DNA of 7,684 bases from Clostridiales bacterium (GCA_003541445.1 DPMO01000229.1:1-7684), one strand, 5' to 3'. Positions 1 to 6,717 are shown, numbered from the stretch's first letter. Numbers and translations: made by a program. The notes: generated by a model not told the origin, from the sequence alone.

Positions 1-252
1 CGCACGGCCGAAGGCCGTGTCGATGAGGTGCTTGTCCACCCCGGGGCCGGTCCCCTCACCGGTGCCTCCCCGCCGCGCCGAGTCCTCGAACAAGCCCCTC
101 ATGACTCCCTTGACCGTCGAGCCGGGCACAATCGGCCACCCGGTCGCCTTCTCCCGCATGACGGGGAGGTCGATGAAACCGACCCCCTGCCCTGCCCCCA
201 CGTGGAGAGGGGTGAGGGCGTGTATCCAGAAAACCCTGCTGGCCGTGGTCAT
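1..252 (-). CDS. cmr4: Cmr4, type III-B backbone RNase subunit (5' part only)
   Basis: Cmr4 is the Cas7-type subunit that forms the filament backbone of the Cmr complex along the crRNA and cuts the bound target RNA at 6-nt intervals. Only the first 84 codons are present; the gene continues past position 1 with no stop. Seen in sequence: residues 16-26 read LHVGAGQGVGF, then IDLPVMRE (27-34), then the GWPIVPGSTVKGVMR stretch (38-52), the usual Cmr4 N-terminal signature with its glycine-rich crRNA-binding region. Asp28 sits where the catalytic aspartate of Pyrococcus furiosus Cmr4 (D26) lies, so target RNA cleavage is probably retained. The ATG overlaps the cmr3 stop by four bases (ATGA), and GGAGG lies 10 bases upstream. 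The homology call is secure; anything about the missing part is inference. Confidence 0.93.
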   Translation of the reverse strand, partial: MTTASRVFWIHALTPLHVGAGQGVGFIDLPVMREKATGWPIVPGSTVKGVMRGLFEDSARRGGTGEGTGPGVDKHLIDTAFGRA

Positions 253-1451
253 GACCCTGTCGCCTCCTCACGACTCGGACTCGAGTTCTCGACATCCCAC
301 ACACCCCACATGGCCAGACCGAAGCCGTCCCGCCTGTCCTGTGGGTCGTCGCACACGGACCGCAGCCAAAGCCTCTCGGCCAGCACCCTGGCCCGGCCGC
401 CGGCGACCTCGAAGAAGTAGACGCCTCCGGCCGGCACCAGACGTCTGACCGGCTTGGCCCGCCCCTTCGCGAGGTCCCACCCTGACACCGGCCTCCACCG
501 CTCCAGGCAGGCCCCTCTCAGCACCAGGGTCAGCTCTTCCCCGGCCCCCGGGGGGCGTCCCCGGAGAGTCCCAGGGTCTATCCAGCCCGGCAGCCAGCCC
601 CTCTCGAACACGGCCGGGGTCGCCAGCACGAGCCGTACCCCCATGGCCCGGTCCATAGCCTCGGGCAGACCCGCGGGCGGCTGGAAGAGTCCGTCCTCGC
701 CGTCCGCCGAGAACTCGGCGAGGCGCCTTTCGCCGCCCATGGGATGGAGCTCCCGGAGACCGTCCAGCGCCTTCCGTAGGGAGTCATCGTCCGTCTCCAC
801 ACGGACGGCGATGGCCTCGCCCGGAGGGAAGACCAACCCTTCGGTGGTGAAGAGGTGATGGTCGCGTGCGGTCCCGAGGGTGCGGTCGATGCTCACATGA
901 ACCCGCGTCTCCCTCTCGGGAGAGAGGCAGAAGTGGGACTCGTCTTTGCCAACCCGGAAGCCGGAGGGGCCGTCCTCCTCGAGCCATTCACCCACCTTCT
1001 CCTGTGACCACCAGGTGGGCACCTTCGGAGGCGGCTTGGCCTCCACCACGCCGGCGGTCGGCCACAGCCCCTCCAGAGGCAGGTCGCATCCGCATCCCGG
1101 CCGCGGCGGACGGGGCCTCAACAGGGCCAGCTCGAACGGGCTCTCAGTTCCGTACACCTGAGCGTCCCGCGGGGCAGGGAAGAACACCCGACGCCGGCCG
1201 TCCTCCGAGCACCGGAGGAGGAAGGGACCACCCACCTCCACCTCCTTGAGCCTCTCGAGGAAGCTCGGGTCCCCGAACGGCGGCGGGTCCGGCCGGCAGG
1301 CACACTTGGCCAGCACCGTCCTCACCGCCCCGGCGGTGACCGAAGGGTAGGGCCAGTCCAACGAACGGGCCCGGTTCCCCGCCCCCGGGGAGAAGGGCCG
1401 TCCGTCCCGCACCACCAACGGTGCGAGCGGCGCGATCTTGACCAGAGCCAT
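249..1451 (-). CDS. cmr3: Cmr3, type III-B Cas5-like subunit
   Basis: Cmr3 is the Cas5-type RAMP protein that binds the 5' tag of the crRNA and contacts Cas10 at the foot of the Cmr complex. The protein is 400 aa, normal for the family. Family signatures seen: the N-terminal APLVVRDGRPFSPG block (10-23), PYPSVTAGAVRT (35-46), a central segment ending VHVSIDRTLGTARDHHLFTTEG (184-205), GGERRLAEF (239-247), and the C-terminal glycine/proline loops SGWDLAKG (323-330), KPVRRLVPAGGVYFFE (333-348) and GFGLAMWGVW (376-385). The start codon shares one base with the cas10 stop (TGATG), and GGAGG lies 6 bases upstream, so the start is well supported. The stop overlaps the cmr4 start as ATGA. No frameshift or missing segment is apparent. 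It probably relies on translational coupling to cas10 rather than its own promoter. Confidence 0.93.
   Translation of the reverse strand: MALVKIAPLAPLVVRDGRPFSPGAGNRARSLDWPYPSVTAGAVRTVLAKCACRPDPPPFGDPSFLERLKEVEVGGPFLLRCSEDGRRRVFFPAPRDAQVYGTESPFELALLRPRPPRPGCGCDLPLEGLWPTAGVVEAKPPPKVPTWWSQEKVGEWLEEDGPSGFRVGKDESHFCLSPERETRVHVSIDRTLGTARDHHLFTTEGLVFPPGEAIAVRVETDDDSLRKALDGLRELHPMGGERRLAEFSADGEDGLFQPPAGLPEAMDRAMGVRLVLATPAVFERGWLPGWIDPGTLRGRPPGAGEELTLVLRGACLERWRPVSGWDLAKGRAKPVRRLVPAGGVYFFEVAGGRARVLAERLWLRSVCDDPQDRRDGFGLAMWGVWDVENSSPSREEATGS
263..267 (-). promoter_or_regulatory. Shine-Dalgarno for cmr4 inside the cmr3 3' end
   Basis: GGAGG on the minus strand, 10 bases before the cmr4 ATG and within the last codons of cmr3. 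The spacing is slightly long but usable, and with the ATGA junction it supports coupled translation and this start. Confidence 0.6.
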
Positions 1452-3364
1452 CAGTCTCCTCCACCTCCCCTGTCCCCGGACGAGCCCGGCCGCCGTGGGC
1501 CGCGGTCCGCCTGCCGGACGGCCCGGGCGATGTGGCGGGCCAGGACCAGGGTCGCGGCGAGGTCCCGCAGGCGGAGCGGCCCGAGGGCCGTCCCTTGGGC
1601 CGGATCGAGGATGCGGTCGACCATCTCGGGCGCAAGCTTCCCCGCCTGACCCGACTTACGGCTCAGGACCCGTCGGGCGTCGGCCCGGACGACCTCGAGG
1701 AGATCCGCTGGGAGTTCGGAGTCATCCTCGAATTCCGGCTGATGTCTCCTGGCGAGGCCCTCGTAGTGCTCGGCCATCAACCGCAGCTCGAAGGCCGCCC
1801 GGGCGGGCAGCCTGTCTTCCAGGAACCATCGAGAGAAGAGTTCGAGGTCGTCCGCGAGGTTCGACTGCCGTCCGTCGCCGGAAGAGTCCGCCGGAGACCA
1901 CCGCCCACGCACGCGGACCTCAGAGGTCTGCCCCCTCGTCCTGAGCCAGACGTAGAGGCCGTTGCGGTCGGGCCGCTTCGCATCCCTGAGGGCCTCCTCG
2001 GCCAGGTCCAGCAGGTCATCCAAGGGGTCCAGGAAATGCCCCACGGCGATACCCACCGAGAGGGTCGGCCCGGCCGCGCCGCCGGTGTCCGGCTTCCTCC
2101 CGAGGGCGTCGTCCATCCGCCGGCCGAACTTCTCGTGGAGCTCACGGGCCGCCTTGAGGCACGTGTCGAGCGGGACGAACGCGAGCACGTCGTCGCCGCC
2201 GCTGTAAACGAGGACCCCGCGGTTCCGCTTCAGAATTCCACCCGCCTCCTCGGCGAAGGAGGCGAGGGCCCGGGACAACCTCTGGTGGGCGTCCTCGGAG
2301 CCGAGGCCCGAGAGCACCTCTCCCATCCGGTCGCCGTCCGCCGCGAGGACGGCGAGATAGGGGAGGGGCTCTCCGAACCCCTTCTCCCGGAGGACTCCCA
2401 GCCGCTCTTCTATGTCCCTCAACATCTCGTGGAGGGGACCGCTGCCTGTCTCCTCCAGCTTCTTCGCCTCCTCGAGGAAGGCCGGGTGCCGCCAGGTGAA
2501 GAGGACCTCCCCCTCGAAGGGGAAGTTCTTGTACACGGGGGCGTGTACCGGTGAGACGAGGCCCTCGAGGCCCTCGCACCGCTCCCTTATCTCTTTCAAG
2601 AGGACCTCGGCTTCGCCGCCGGCCGCCTGGACACCCCTGACCCACGGGTCGGCGGCAACGCGGCACACCGAGGCCACGCCCCTGTTCCGGAGCTGGCCCG
2701 GCGCGCCCAGGCGCTTCACCAGCCCGACGGCGTCGAGGTGCTCGCCCTCCTTTATGCCGCGACGGGTGAGCCGCTTGGGGTCCGCCCGGTTGCGAAGGAG
2801 CACGCTCTCCCGCGCCCCGTCGAGCGAGGACTTCGGCACGCCCTCCCGGCCCAACGCGGGCGCGAAGTCCCGGAGGGCCTTCCTGCCGTCGAGAAGCTTC
2901 TCGACCTCCCGGCGGGCGGCCGCGTAGTCCCCGTCGAGGGGCACCCAAGCGGCGTAGAACTCGATGACATCGCCGACCTGCTCCTTCCAGAGAGCCCTGT
3001 CGACAAAGCCGGAGACCTCGTCGTAGACCTCGCGGGCCAGGTCGGCCCACCGGTCCTCCGCCGCCTTCCGCGCCGCCTCCACGGCCCGCTCGGGCTCCAG
3101 GCCCTCAGGGAGCACGGCCAGGACCTTGTTGGGCACCGTCAGAGGGGAATCGGGCTCAAGGTCTCGGGTCTCGCTCCCCGGTTCGCCGTCTCGTCCGGGT
3201 GCCGGGAAGACGAGCCGGGCACCCTGCTCCAGGAGGGCTCTGGCGGCGGCCTTGCTCACCTCCGAGAGGGCGTAGGAGCCGAACCACAGGTCCCGCGTCC
3301 GCCGCGCGGCGGTGATGAAGCCCTTGACCGGTCCCAGGCCCAACGACACGAGATGCCGGCTCAT
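1451..3364 (-). CDS. cmr2: Cas10/Cmr2, HD-less cyclic oligoadenylate synthase subunit
   Basis: Large subunit of the Cmr complex; in this family the Palm/cyclase domain makes cyclic oligoadenylates from ATP when target RNA is bound. At 637 aa it is clearly shorter than HD-containing Cmr2 proteins (P. furiosus about 870 aa). It opens directly with the first-Palm block LGPVKGFITAARRTRDLWFG (10-29), which in P. furiosus follows a roughly 215-residue HD domain; no HD domain is present here. The second Palm has YLAVLAADGDRMGEVLSG (336-353) and an intact GGDD at 389-392 (bases 2189-2200), then LSVGIAVGHFLDPLDD (435-450). In the region that usually holds two CxxC zinc pairs (about 188-217), the block before LVKRLG has no cysteine. 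The helical C-terminal domain ends in a Gly-rich tail whose codons contain the cmr3 ribosome-binding site. The ATG overlaps the cmr1 stop as ATGA, with an AGGGGGG tract 9 bases upstream. The cyclase is probably active; a Cas10 DNase is not expected. Confidence 0.95.
   Translation of the reverse strand: MSRHLVSLGLGPVKGFITAARRTRDLWFGSYALSEVSKAAARALLEQGARLVFPAPGRDGEPGSETRDLEPDSPLTVPNKVLAVLPEGLEPERAVEAARKAAEDRWADLAREVYDEVSGFVDRALWKEQVGDVIEFYAAWVPLDGDYAAARREVEKLLDGRKALRDFAPALGREGVPKSSLDGARESVLLRNRADPKRLTRRGIKEGEHLDAVGLVKRLGAPGQLRNRGVASVCRVAADPWVRGVQAAGGEAEVLLKEIRERCEGLEGLVSPVHAPVYKNFPFEGEVLFTWRHPAFLEEAKKLEETGSGPLHEMLRDIEERLGVLREKGFGEPLPYLAVLAADGDRMGEVLSGLGSEDAHQRLSRALASFAEEAGGILKRNRGVLVYSGGDDVLAFVPLDTCLKAARELHEKFGRRMDDALGRKPDTGGAAGPTLSVGIAVGHFLDPLDDLLDLAEEALRDAKRPDRNGLYVWLRTRGQTSEVRVRGRWSPADSSGDGRQSNLADDLELFSRWFLEDRLPARAAFELRLMAEHYEGLARRHQPEFEDDSELPADLLEVVRADARRVLSRKSGQAGKLAPEMVDRILDPAQGTALGPLRLRDLAATLVLARHIARAVRQADRGPRRPGSSGDRGGGGD
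1458..1462 (-). promoter_or_regulatory. Shine-Dalgarno for cmr3 inside the cas10 3' end
   Basis: On the minus strand GGAGG lies 6 bases before the cmr3 ATG and within the last codons of cas10, where it forms part of the codons for the terminal Gly-rich tail. Together with the TGATG stop/start junction it supports termination-reinitiation coupling and fixes the cmr3 start. Confidence 0.7.
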
Positions 3365-4635
3365 GAGCGCTTACCCCCCTTCTCGAGCCGCTCCCTGGCG
3401 AAGACCATGAAGGCCTCTAGAGCCGACCCGGTCTTCGTGCGTCCGTGGAGCGGTGACCGGGCGTCCCTCGCGAAGGCCGGGTTCCGGATGGACTCCGGCC
3501 CGTACTCGGTCTCCCCCAGGCGCACCCCGTCCAGGCTCTCCGTCCTGAGCCTCAGGGCGATGGGCAGAGCCTTGCCCGACGAGAGCACGAGGGGCTTGAG
3601 GATGACGGGGCTCGCCATCCGCTTCCTCCCGCCGCCCGGCTCCAGGGTCTTGGGGCGCTCACCGCCCCTCAGCACGATGGGGAGTCCCAGCTCGGCCCGC
3701 GGGAAGCCCGGTGGGAGGTCCTCGGCCCGGCCCGACTTCGGGCGACCTCCCAGGCGGCCGGCCCGCAGGGCGCGGCCTTCAGGCCAGAGCGGCCGCCGTC
3801 CGGAAGACCCGACGGAGCGCCCCTGGCGCCTCCCACGCCTGTCGGGCGCACCTCCCTGCCTGAACTCCTGGAGGACGCGCACGACCTCGGCCCAGGCCCT
3901 CTCTGGCTCGCGGCCGCCCCCCGACCCCACGACAAGCCAGTCGGGCGGCGGAAGAGTGGGCCAGGCGGCAGGCTCGGCCGGCGGCTCCCAGCCGTACTCC
4001 CCCTGGCTTGACGCATACCAATCACGGACATCCTGAGGAACCGCTGCCGCCGGAGCAGACAGGGCTTCGCAGAAGAGAGCCCCGCACCCGAGACGCGTGC
4101 GCGCCCCGATGCCCCCGAAGTTCACCCAGGCCCACAGGGCCGCCATCACGTCCTCTCGGAGTCCCTCCTTGTACTCCAGCGTGAGGTCGAAGACGACACC
4201 GACGTGGCCCTGCGTGCCCCGCATCTCCTGCTGGAGGAACGGGAAGAGCACGTAGGCGCACGGATGCCCCCGGCTGACGGGCACCCTGCGCCCTTCGTCG
4301 AGAACCTTCACCTGGACCGTCACCCTGCTCGGCGTCTTGGTCGTCCCCCATATGGCGCCCTCGCGCTCGTACAGGGCCTTCGCATCCCTGTACGCCGCCC
4401 CGCGCGTCGCCCGCCACCAGAAGCGCAGGTGCCCCCTCACACTGGCCCCGCGGACGAGGGTGACCGGGTCGTTCTCCCCCGGCCGCGGTCCGCCCCCGAA
4501 CATGGGTGTCACCACCCGCACGGCGAACGACTCGCGCCTCCAGCCGGGCCTCAGAGGCGGCCCGCTCGGCACCGGGGGACACCGAGCCGGAACGGTCCTC
4601 CGCTTCTCCTGCCGTCCCTTCTCGTTCTCGGTCAT
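3361..4635 (-). CDS. cmr1: Cmr1, type III-B RAMP subunit at the crRNA 3' end
   Basis: Cmr1 is a double-RAMP protein near the 3' end of the crRNA, at the head of the Cmr complex, where it takes part in target RNA capture. From the chosen ATG the protein is 424 aa. Diagnostic blocks seen: VVTPMFGGG (41-49), the VRGASVRGHLRFWWRATRG arginine/tryptophan block (61-79), WGTTKTPSRVTVQV (96-109), WVNFGGIGARTRLGCG (170-185) and RMASPVILKPL (339-349), the last being the conserved second-RAMP segment. Between about 260 and 310 is an Arg/Gly-rich, probably flexible insert. Start choice: ATG at 4635 has GGAG 6 bases upstream; GTG codons at 4647 (GAGG 6 bases upstream) and 4653 (AGAGG directly abutting) are in-frame alternatives adding 4 or 6 residues. 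The stop overlaps the cas10 start as ATGA. It is separated from the upstream effector gene by only 47 bases, so probably shares its transcript. Confidence 0.93.
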   Translation of the reverse strand: MTENEKGRQEKRRTVPARCPPVPSGPPLRPGWRRESFAVRVVTPMFGGGPRPGENDPVTLVRGASVRGHLRFWWRATRGAAYRDAKALYEREGAIWGTTKTPSRVTVQVKVLDEGRRVPVSRGHPCAYVLFPFLQQEMRGTQGHVGVVFDLTLEYKEGLREDVMAALWAWVNFGGIGARTRLGCGALFCEALSAPAAAVPQDVRDWYASSQGEYGWEPPAEPAAWPTLPPPDWLVVGSGGGREPERAWAEVVRVLQEFRQGGAPDRRGRRQGRSVGSSGRRPLWPEGRALRAGRLGGRPKSGRAEDLPPGFPRAELGLPIVLRGGERPKTLEPGGGRKRMASPVILKPLVLSSGKALPIALRLRTESLDGVRLGETEYGPESIRNPAFARDARSPLHGRTKTGSALEAFMVFARERLEKGGKRS

Positions 4636-4641
4636 CTGCGG

Positions 4642-4645
4642 CTCC
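4642..4645 (-). promoter_or_regulatory. Shine-Dalgarno candidate deciding the cmr1 start
   Basis: GGAG on the minus strand, 6 bases before the ATG at 4635. It favours that ATG over the upstream in-frame GTG codons. A competing GAGG at 4654-4657 would serve a GTG at 4647, so the N-terminus is uncertain by four to six residues. Confidence 0.45.
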
Positions 4646-4661
4646 ACACCCACCCTCTTTC

Positions 4662-4678
4662 AGCCTTCAGGCAAGGCT
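4662..4678 (-). repeat. Small inverted repeat (hairpin) between effector gene and cmr1
   Basis: AGCCTT and AAGGCT are perfect 6-base complements separated by a 5-base loop, in the short gap between the effector stop and the cmr1 start. On the minus-strand transcript it is followed by GAAAGAGGG rather than a U-run, so it does not look like an intrinsic terminator. It could stabilise or separate the effector and cmr mRNA segments, or be chance. Confidence 0.4.
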
Positions 4679-4682
4679 TCTC

Positions 4683-6461
4683 TCAAGAGCCGCCCCCGCC
4701 GGCGTCGGGCCCGGCAGGCGCAGCTCCGTCGAGCAGGATGATCTCGCCCATCACGTACGGGTCAGCCTGCTGCTCTTCAGCCGACCGCGTGTCGACAGCG
4801 GCCACCTTGGTGGTCGAGACGCCGAGGCGTCTGGCGCAGGCGGCGAGCCTCTCCACCACGTACTCCATCACCGTCGTGCCCCCGGTGAGGCTGACGACGA
4901 CCTCCTCCGAGGAGACGAACCACCGGTGGAGCTCATCATCCAGCAGACCCTGAACCTCTCTGAAACCGCGGTGTGGGTCGTCGAGTCTGAGAAGCTTCAG
5001 GCGGTCCCGTAGATGCGTCATCCCCGCCCGCTCGAGCACCTCCGGAACCCGTCCCTCCGTCTCACGCGAGACCACGACGGCGAGCCGGTGGGGCTCCATA
5101 GCACGGAGGGCCGTGTAAAGCGCGCCCGGCTTCAGCCCCAGGGGAGCCACCAGGAGCCGCCCGGTGCCCCGCGCCGGGGCCGGGAAATCCTTGAGGAGGT
5201 CCCGGCAGTCCTTCAGGAAAGTCCGGGCCCTGTCGATGGCACTTCCGGCGTCCACGTTCTCCGTCCTGAAACCCGCATGGGCGTACTCGTTGCGGCATCT
5301 GCTGAGCTGGTCCCACAGGCGACCCAGCCGGTCCTGCCCTGCATCGGCGAGATGGAGCTTGTGGCGCTGGGCCGCGGCGTTCAGAGCCGCCTCTGCCTCC
5401 CGCCGGGTCCGTCCTACGGCCAGCCAGTCCTTCCCCCCACCGCACGCGAGCACGACAGCGCTCACAAGGGTCTCCCGCATGACGAGTAACCCCGCCGGAG
5501 CGTTCCCCCGCTCGATGTACCACTCCGCCAGGCCCAGCAGATGCTCGAGGAGTTCCCTGCTCAGCCTGACGGCCTTCTTGCCCCACCTCCTCGGAGGGGG
5601 CTCCGGCAAAGCGACACGTTCCACTGCACTGCGCAGGGGCTGAACGGCCATCCGCACGACGGCCGGGACGTCCCGGTGTTCTTCCAGCGTCGCCAGTTTC
5701 TTCAAGAGCGGCTCGGCGACGATACCGGCTTCGAGAGGAAGCCCAGAAGCGAGGGATCTTGCAAGAGGCCCAAGCTTCTGCCGCACGTCCTTGAGGGCAC
5801 CGCCGACAGGCGGGAAATCCGGACCTAGGCCTCCCGGCTCCCCGTGCCGGTCCCCCGCTACCGGCCGGACCCACCTGTCCTCCGCCAAAGCCTCTTCGAG
5901 CAGGCGGAAGTCTCCTGTCCGCCGCGAGGTCTCGACCGCCTGATAGAGGCGCAAAAGGTTGAACAGAGAGGTCAGGTCGATGAGAGGGACGGGGGGTGAG
6001 ACCAATTCGGCCGGCCAGTAGTAGATGCCGGCGATATCGATGCCCTTCAGCGCCGTCATGTAGACCAGGGCCACCAGGTAGACGAACGGGAGATGGCGCA
6101 GGCCGTGGGTGACGTCCACGACCACCTCCTCGCCGTCTTCCACGGCATCGCTCAGGATGCGGAGCATCTCGAATATCTCTTCCCTGGTCCGGCCGTCGGG
6201 GACGAGCAGCGCCTGGGGCTCGAGGCCGGCCCTCCTCAACTCCTCCGCCAACTCCCTGTAGGGGCCTTCATAGGCCTCCCGGGTCGCGACGACGAGAGCC
6301 CGCGAGCCGCAAAGGTCGGGCTCGCGCAGGACGGCCGTGGCCACCGGGGCGAAGCGGGTGACACACCGCTTCCCGCCGAACTCGTAGCACATCTCACGCG
6401 TGCGGAGTCCCACACTGCACACGAAACACCTGCGAAGAACCGAGCCTGACAGATGCCTCAT
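4683..6461 (-). CDS. csx1: CARF-HEPN-CARF effector (Csx1/TM1812-type cOA-activated RNase with a second CARF-like domain)
   Basis: First gene of the operon, 592 aa. Residues about 10-160 form a CARF sensor of the Csx1/TM1812 type: YEFGGKRCVTRF (26-37), LLVPDGRTREEIFEML (85-100), and the hallmark DVTHGLRHLP (116-125) followed by GIYYWPAEL (145-153). Residues about 165-430 are helical and form the HEPN domain; its RNase motif is R390-N391-x3-H395 (RNEYAH, bases 5277-5294) within CRNEYAHAGF. Residues about 433-580 look like a second Rossmann-type CARF: RLLVAPLGLKPG (435-446), a predicted strand LAVVVSRET (460-468), then VVVSLTGGTTVM (521-532) and VAAVDTR (553-559). Family knowledge says cOA binding at CARF activates HEPN cleavage of RNA. 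The role of the second CARF is unknown: it may bind or degrade cOA, or aid oligomerisation. It ends in a Gly-rich tail. Start uncertainty: AGAGG directly abuts the ATG, poorly spaced for a Shine-Dalgarno, but no better downstream start precedes the first CARF strand. Confidence 0.88.
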   Translation of the reverse strand: MRHLSGSVLRRCFVCSVGLRTREMCYEFGGKRCVTRFAPVATAVLREPDLCGSRALVVATREAYEGPYRELAEELRRAGLEPQALLVPDGRTREEIFEMLRILSDAVEDGEEVVVDVTHGLRHLPFVYLVALVYMTALKGIDIAGIYYWPAELVSPPVPLIDLTSLFNLLRLYQAVETSRRTGDFRLLEEALAEDRWVRPVAGDRHGEPGGLGPDFPPVGGALKDVRQKLGPLARSLASGLPLEAGIVAEPLLKKLATLEEHRDVPAVVRMAVQPLRSAVERVALPEPPPRRWGKKAVRLSRELLEHLLGLAEWYIERGNAPAGLLVMRETLVSAVVLACGGGKDWLAVGRTRREAEAALNAAAQRHKLHLADAGQDRLGRLWDQLSRCRNEYAHAGFRTENVDAGSAIDRARTFLKDCRDLLKDFPAPARGTGRLLVAPLGLKPGALYTALRAMEPHRLAVVVSRETEGRVPEVLERAGMTHLRDRLKLLRLDDPHRGFREVQGLLDDELHRWFVSSEEVVVSLTGGTTVMEYVVERLAACARRLGVSTTKVAAVDTRSAEEQQADPYVMGEIILLDGAAPAGPDAGGGGS

Positions 6462-6524
6462 CCTCTCGACAGGAACATCCCTAAGGGACAGGCGAGGAGC
6501 AAGACCGGAACCACGGAGTCATCT

Positions 6525-6570
6525 TCAGAAGGTGCGGAAGTGCCGCCGACCCAGCCGTCCAGCCTTCTGA
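6525..6570. repeat. 8-bp perfect inverted repeat in the divergent spacer
   Basis: TCAGAAGG at 6525-6532 is the exact reverse complement of CCTTCTGA at 6563-6570, with 30 bases between. Inside the loop, GCGG (6534-6537) and CCGC (6543-6546) could form a second short stem. It lies 64-109 bases upstream of the effector start codon, so it may be a leader-RNA structure or an operator dyad. The match is directly visible; function is inference. Confidence 0.4.
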
Positions 6571-6611
6571 CAAGGGTAGCATAAGGGCACCGTCATTAGC
6601 CGTCGGAGTAG

Positions 6612-6717
6612 CCAATCCTTGGGGTGAGAACCGCATCCCGGCAGGTCAGAGAATTCGAAAAACGACCCCCTCCTTCCTTCCTGTTGCCGCCATCCTTGCC
6701 ACCCTTCAAAGGATTGG
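6612..6717. repeat. 9-bp inverted repeat whose second arm covers the synthetase Shine-Dalgarno-like sequence
   Basis: CCAATCCTT (6612-6620) and AAGGATTGG (6709-6717) are exact reverse complements 88 bases apart. The second arm includes AAAGGA (from 6708), the best ribosome-binding-like sequence before the synthetase gene. If the transcript starts upstream of 6612, pairing could hide this site. A chance match of this length in a spacer this size is quite possible. Confidence 0.3.

Noticed and set aside
1808..1960. Possible frameshift or second domain in the cas10 C-terminal region
   Set aside because: The reading frame is continuous and the helical region after the Palm domain (from about residue 500) is typical of the Cas10 C-terminal domain.
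1532..2554. Plus-strand ORF of 340 codons opposite cas10
   Set aside because: Antisense shadow of cas10. It has low-complexity Arg/Glu/Pro/Gly composition and no motifs, while the minus strand encodes GGDD and the other Cas10 blocks.
2738..4036. Plus-strand ORF of 432 codons opposite the cas10/cmr1 junction
   Set aside because: It spans two well-supported minus-strand genes and has no domain signature; long antisense ORFs are expected at this GC content.
4204..4953. Plus-strand ORF of 249 codons opposite cmr1 and the effector 3' end
   Set aside because: Shadow frame crossing two real genes, compositionally biased and without homology signals.
6482..6523. Tiny minus-strand leader ORF of 13 codons upstream of the effector gene
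   Set aside because: It starts at 6523 with no good ribosome site and no attenuator-like codon pattern, so it is probably chance.
6578..6615. Possible sigma70-like promoter for the CRISPR operon (TTGGCT and TATGCT on the minus strand)
   Set aside because: The two hexamers are 26 bases apart, too far for a normal -35/-10 pair, and neither is a strong match alone.
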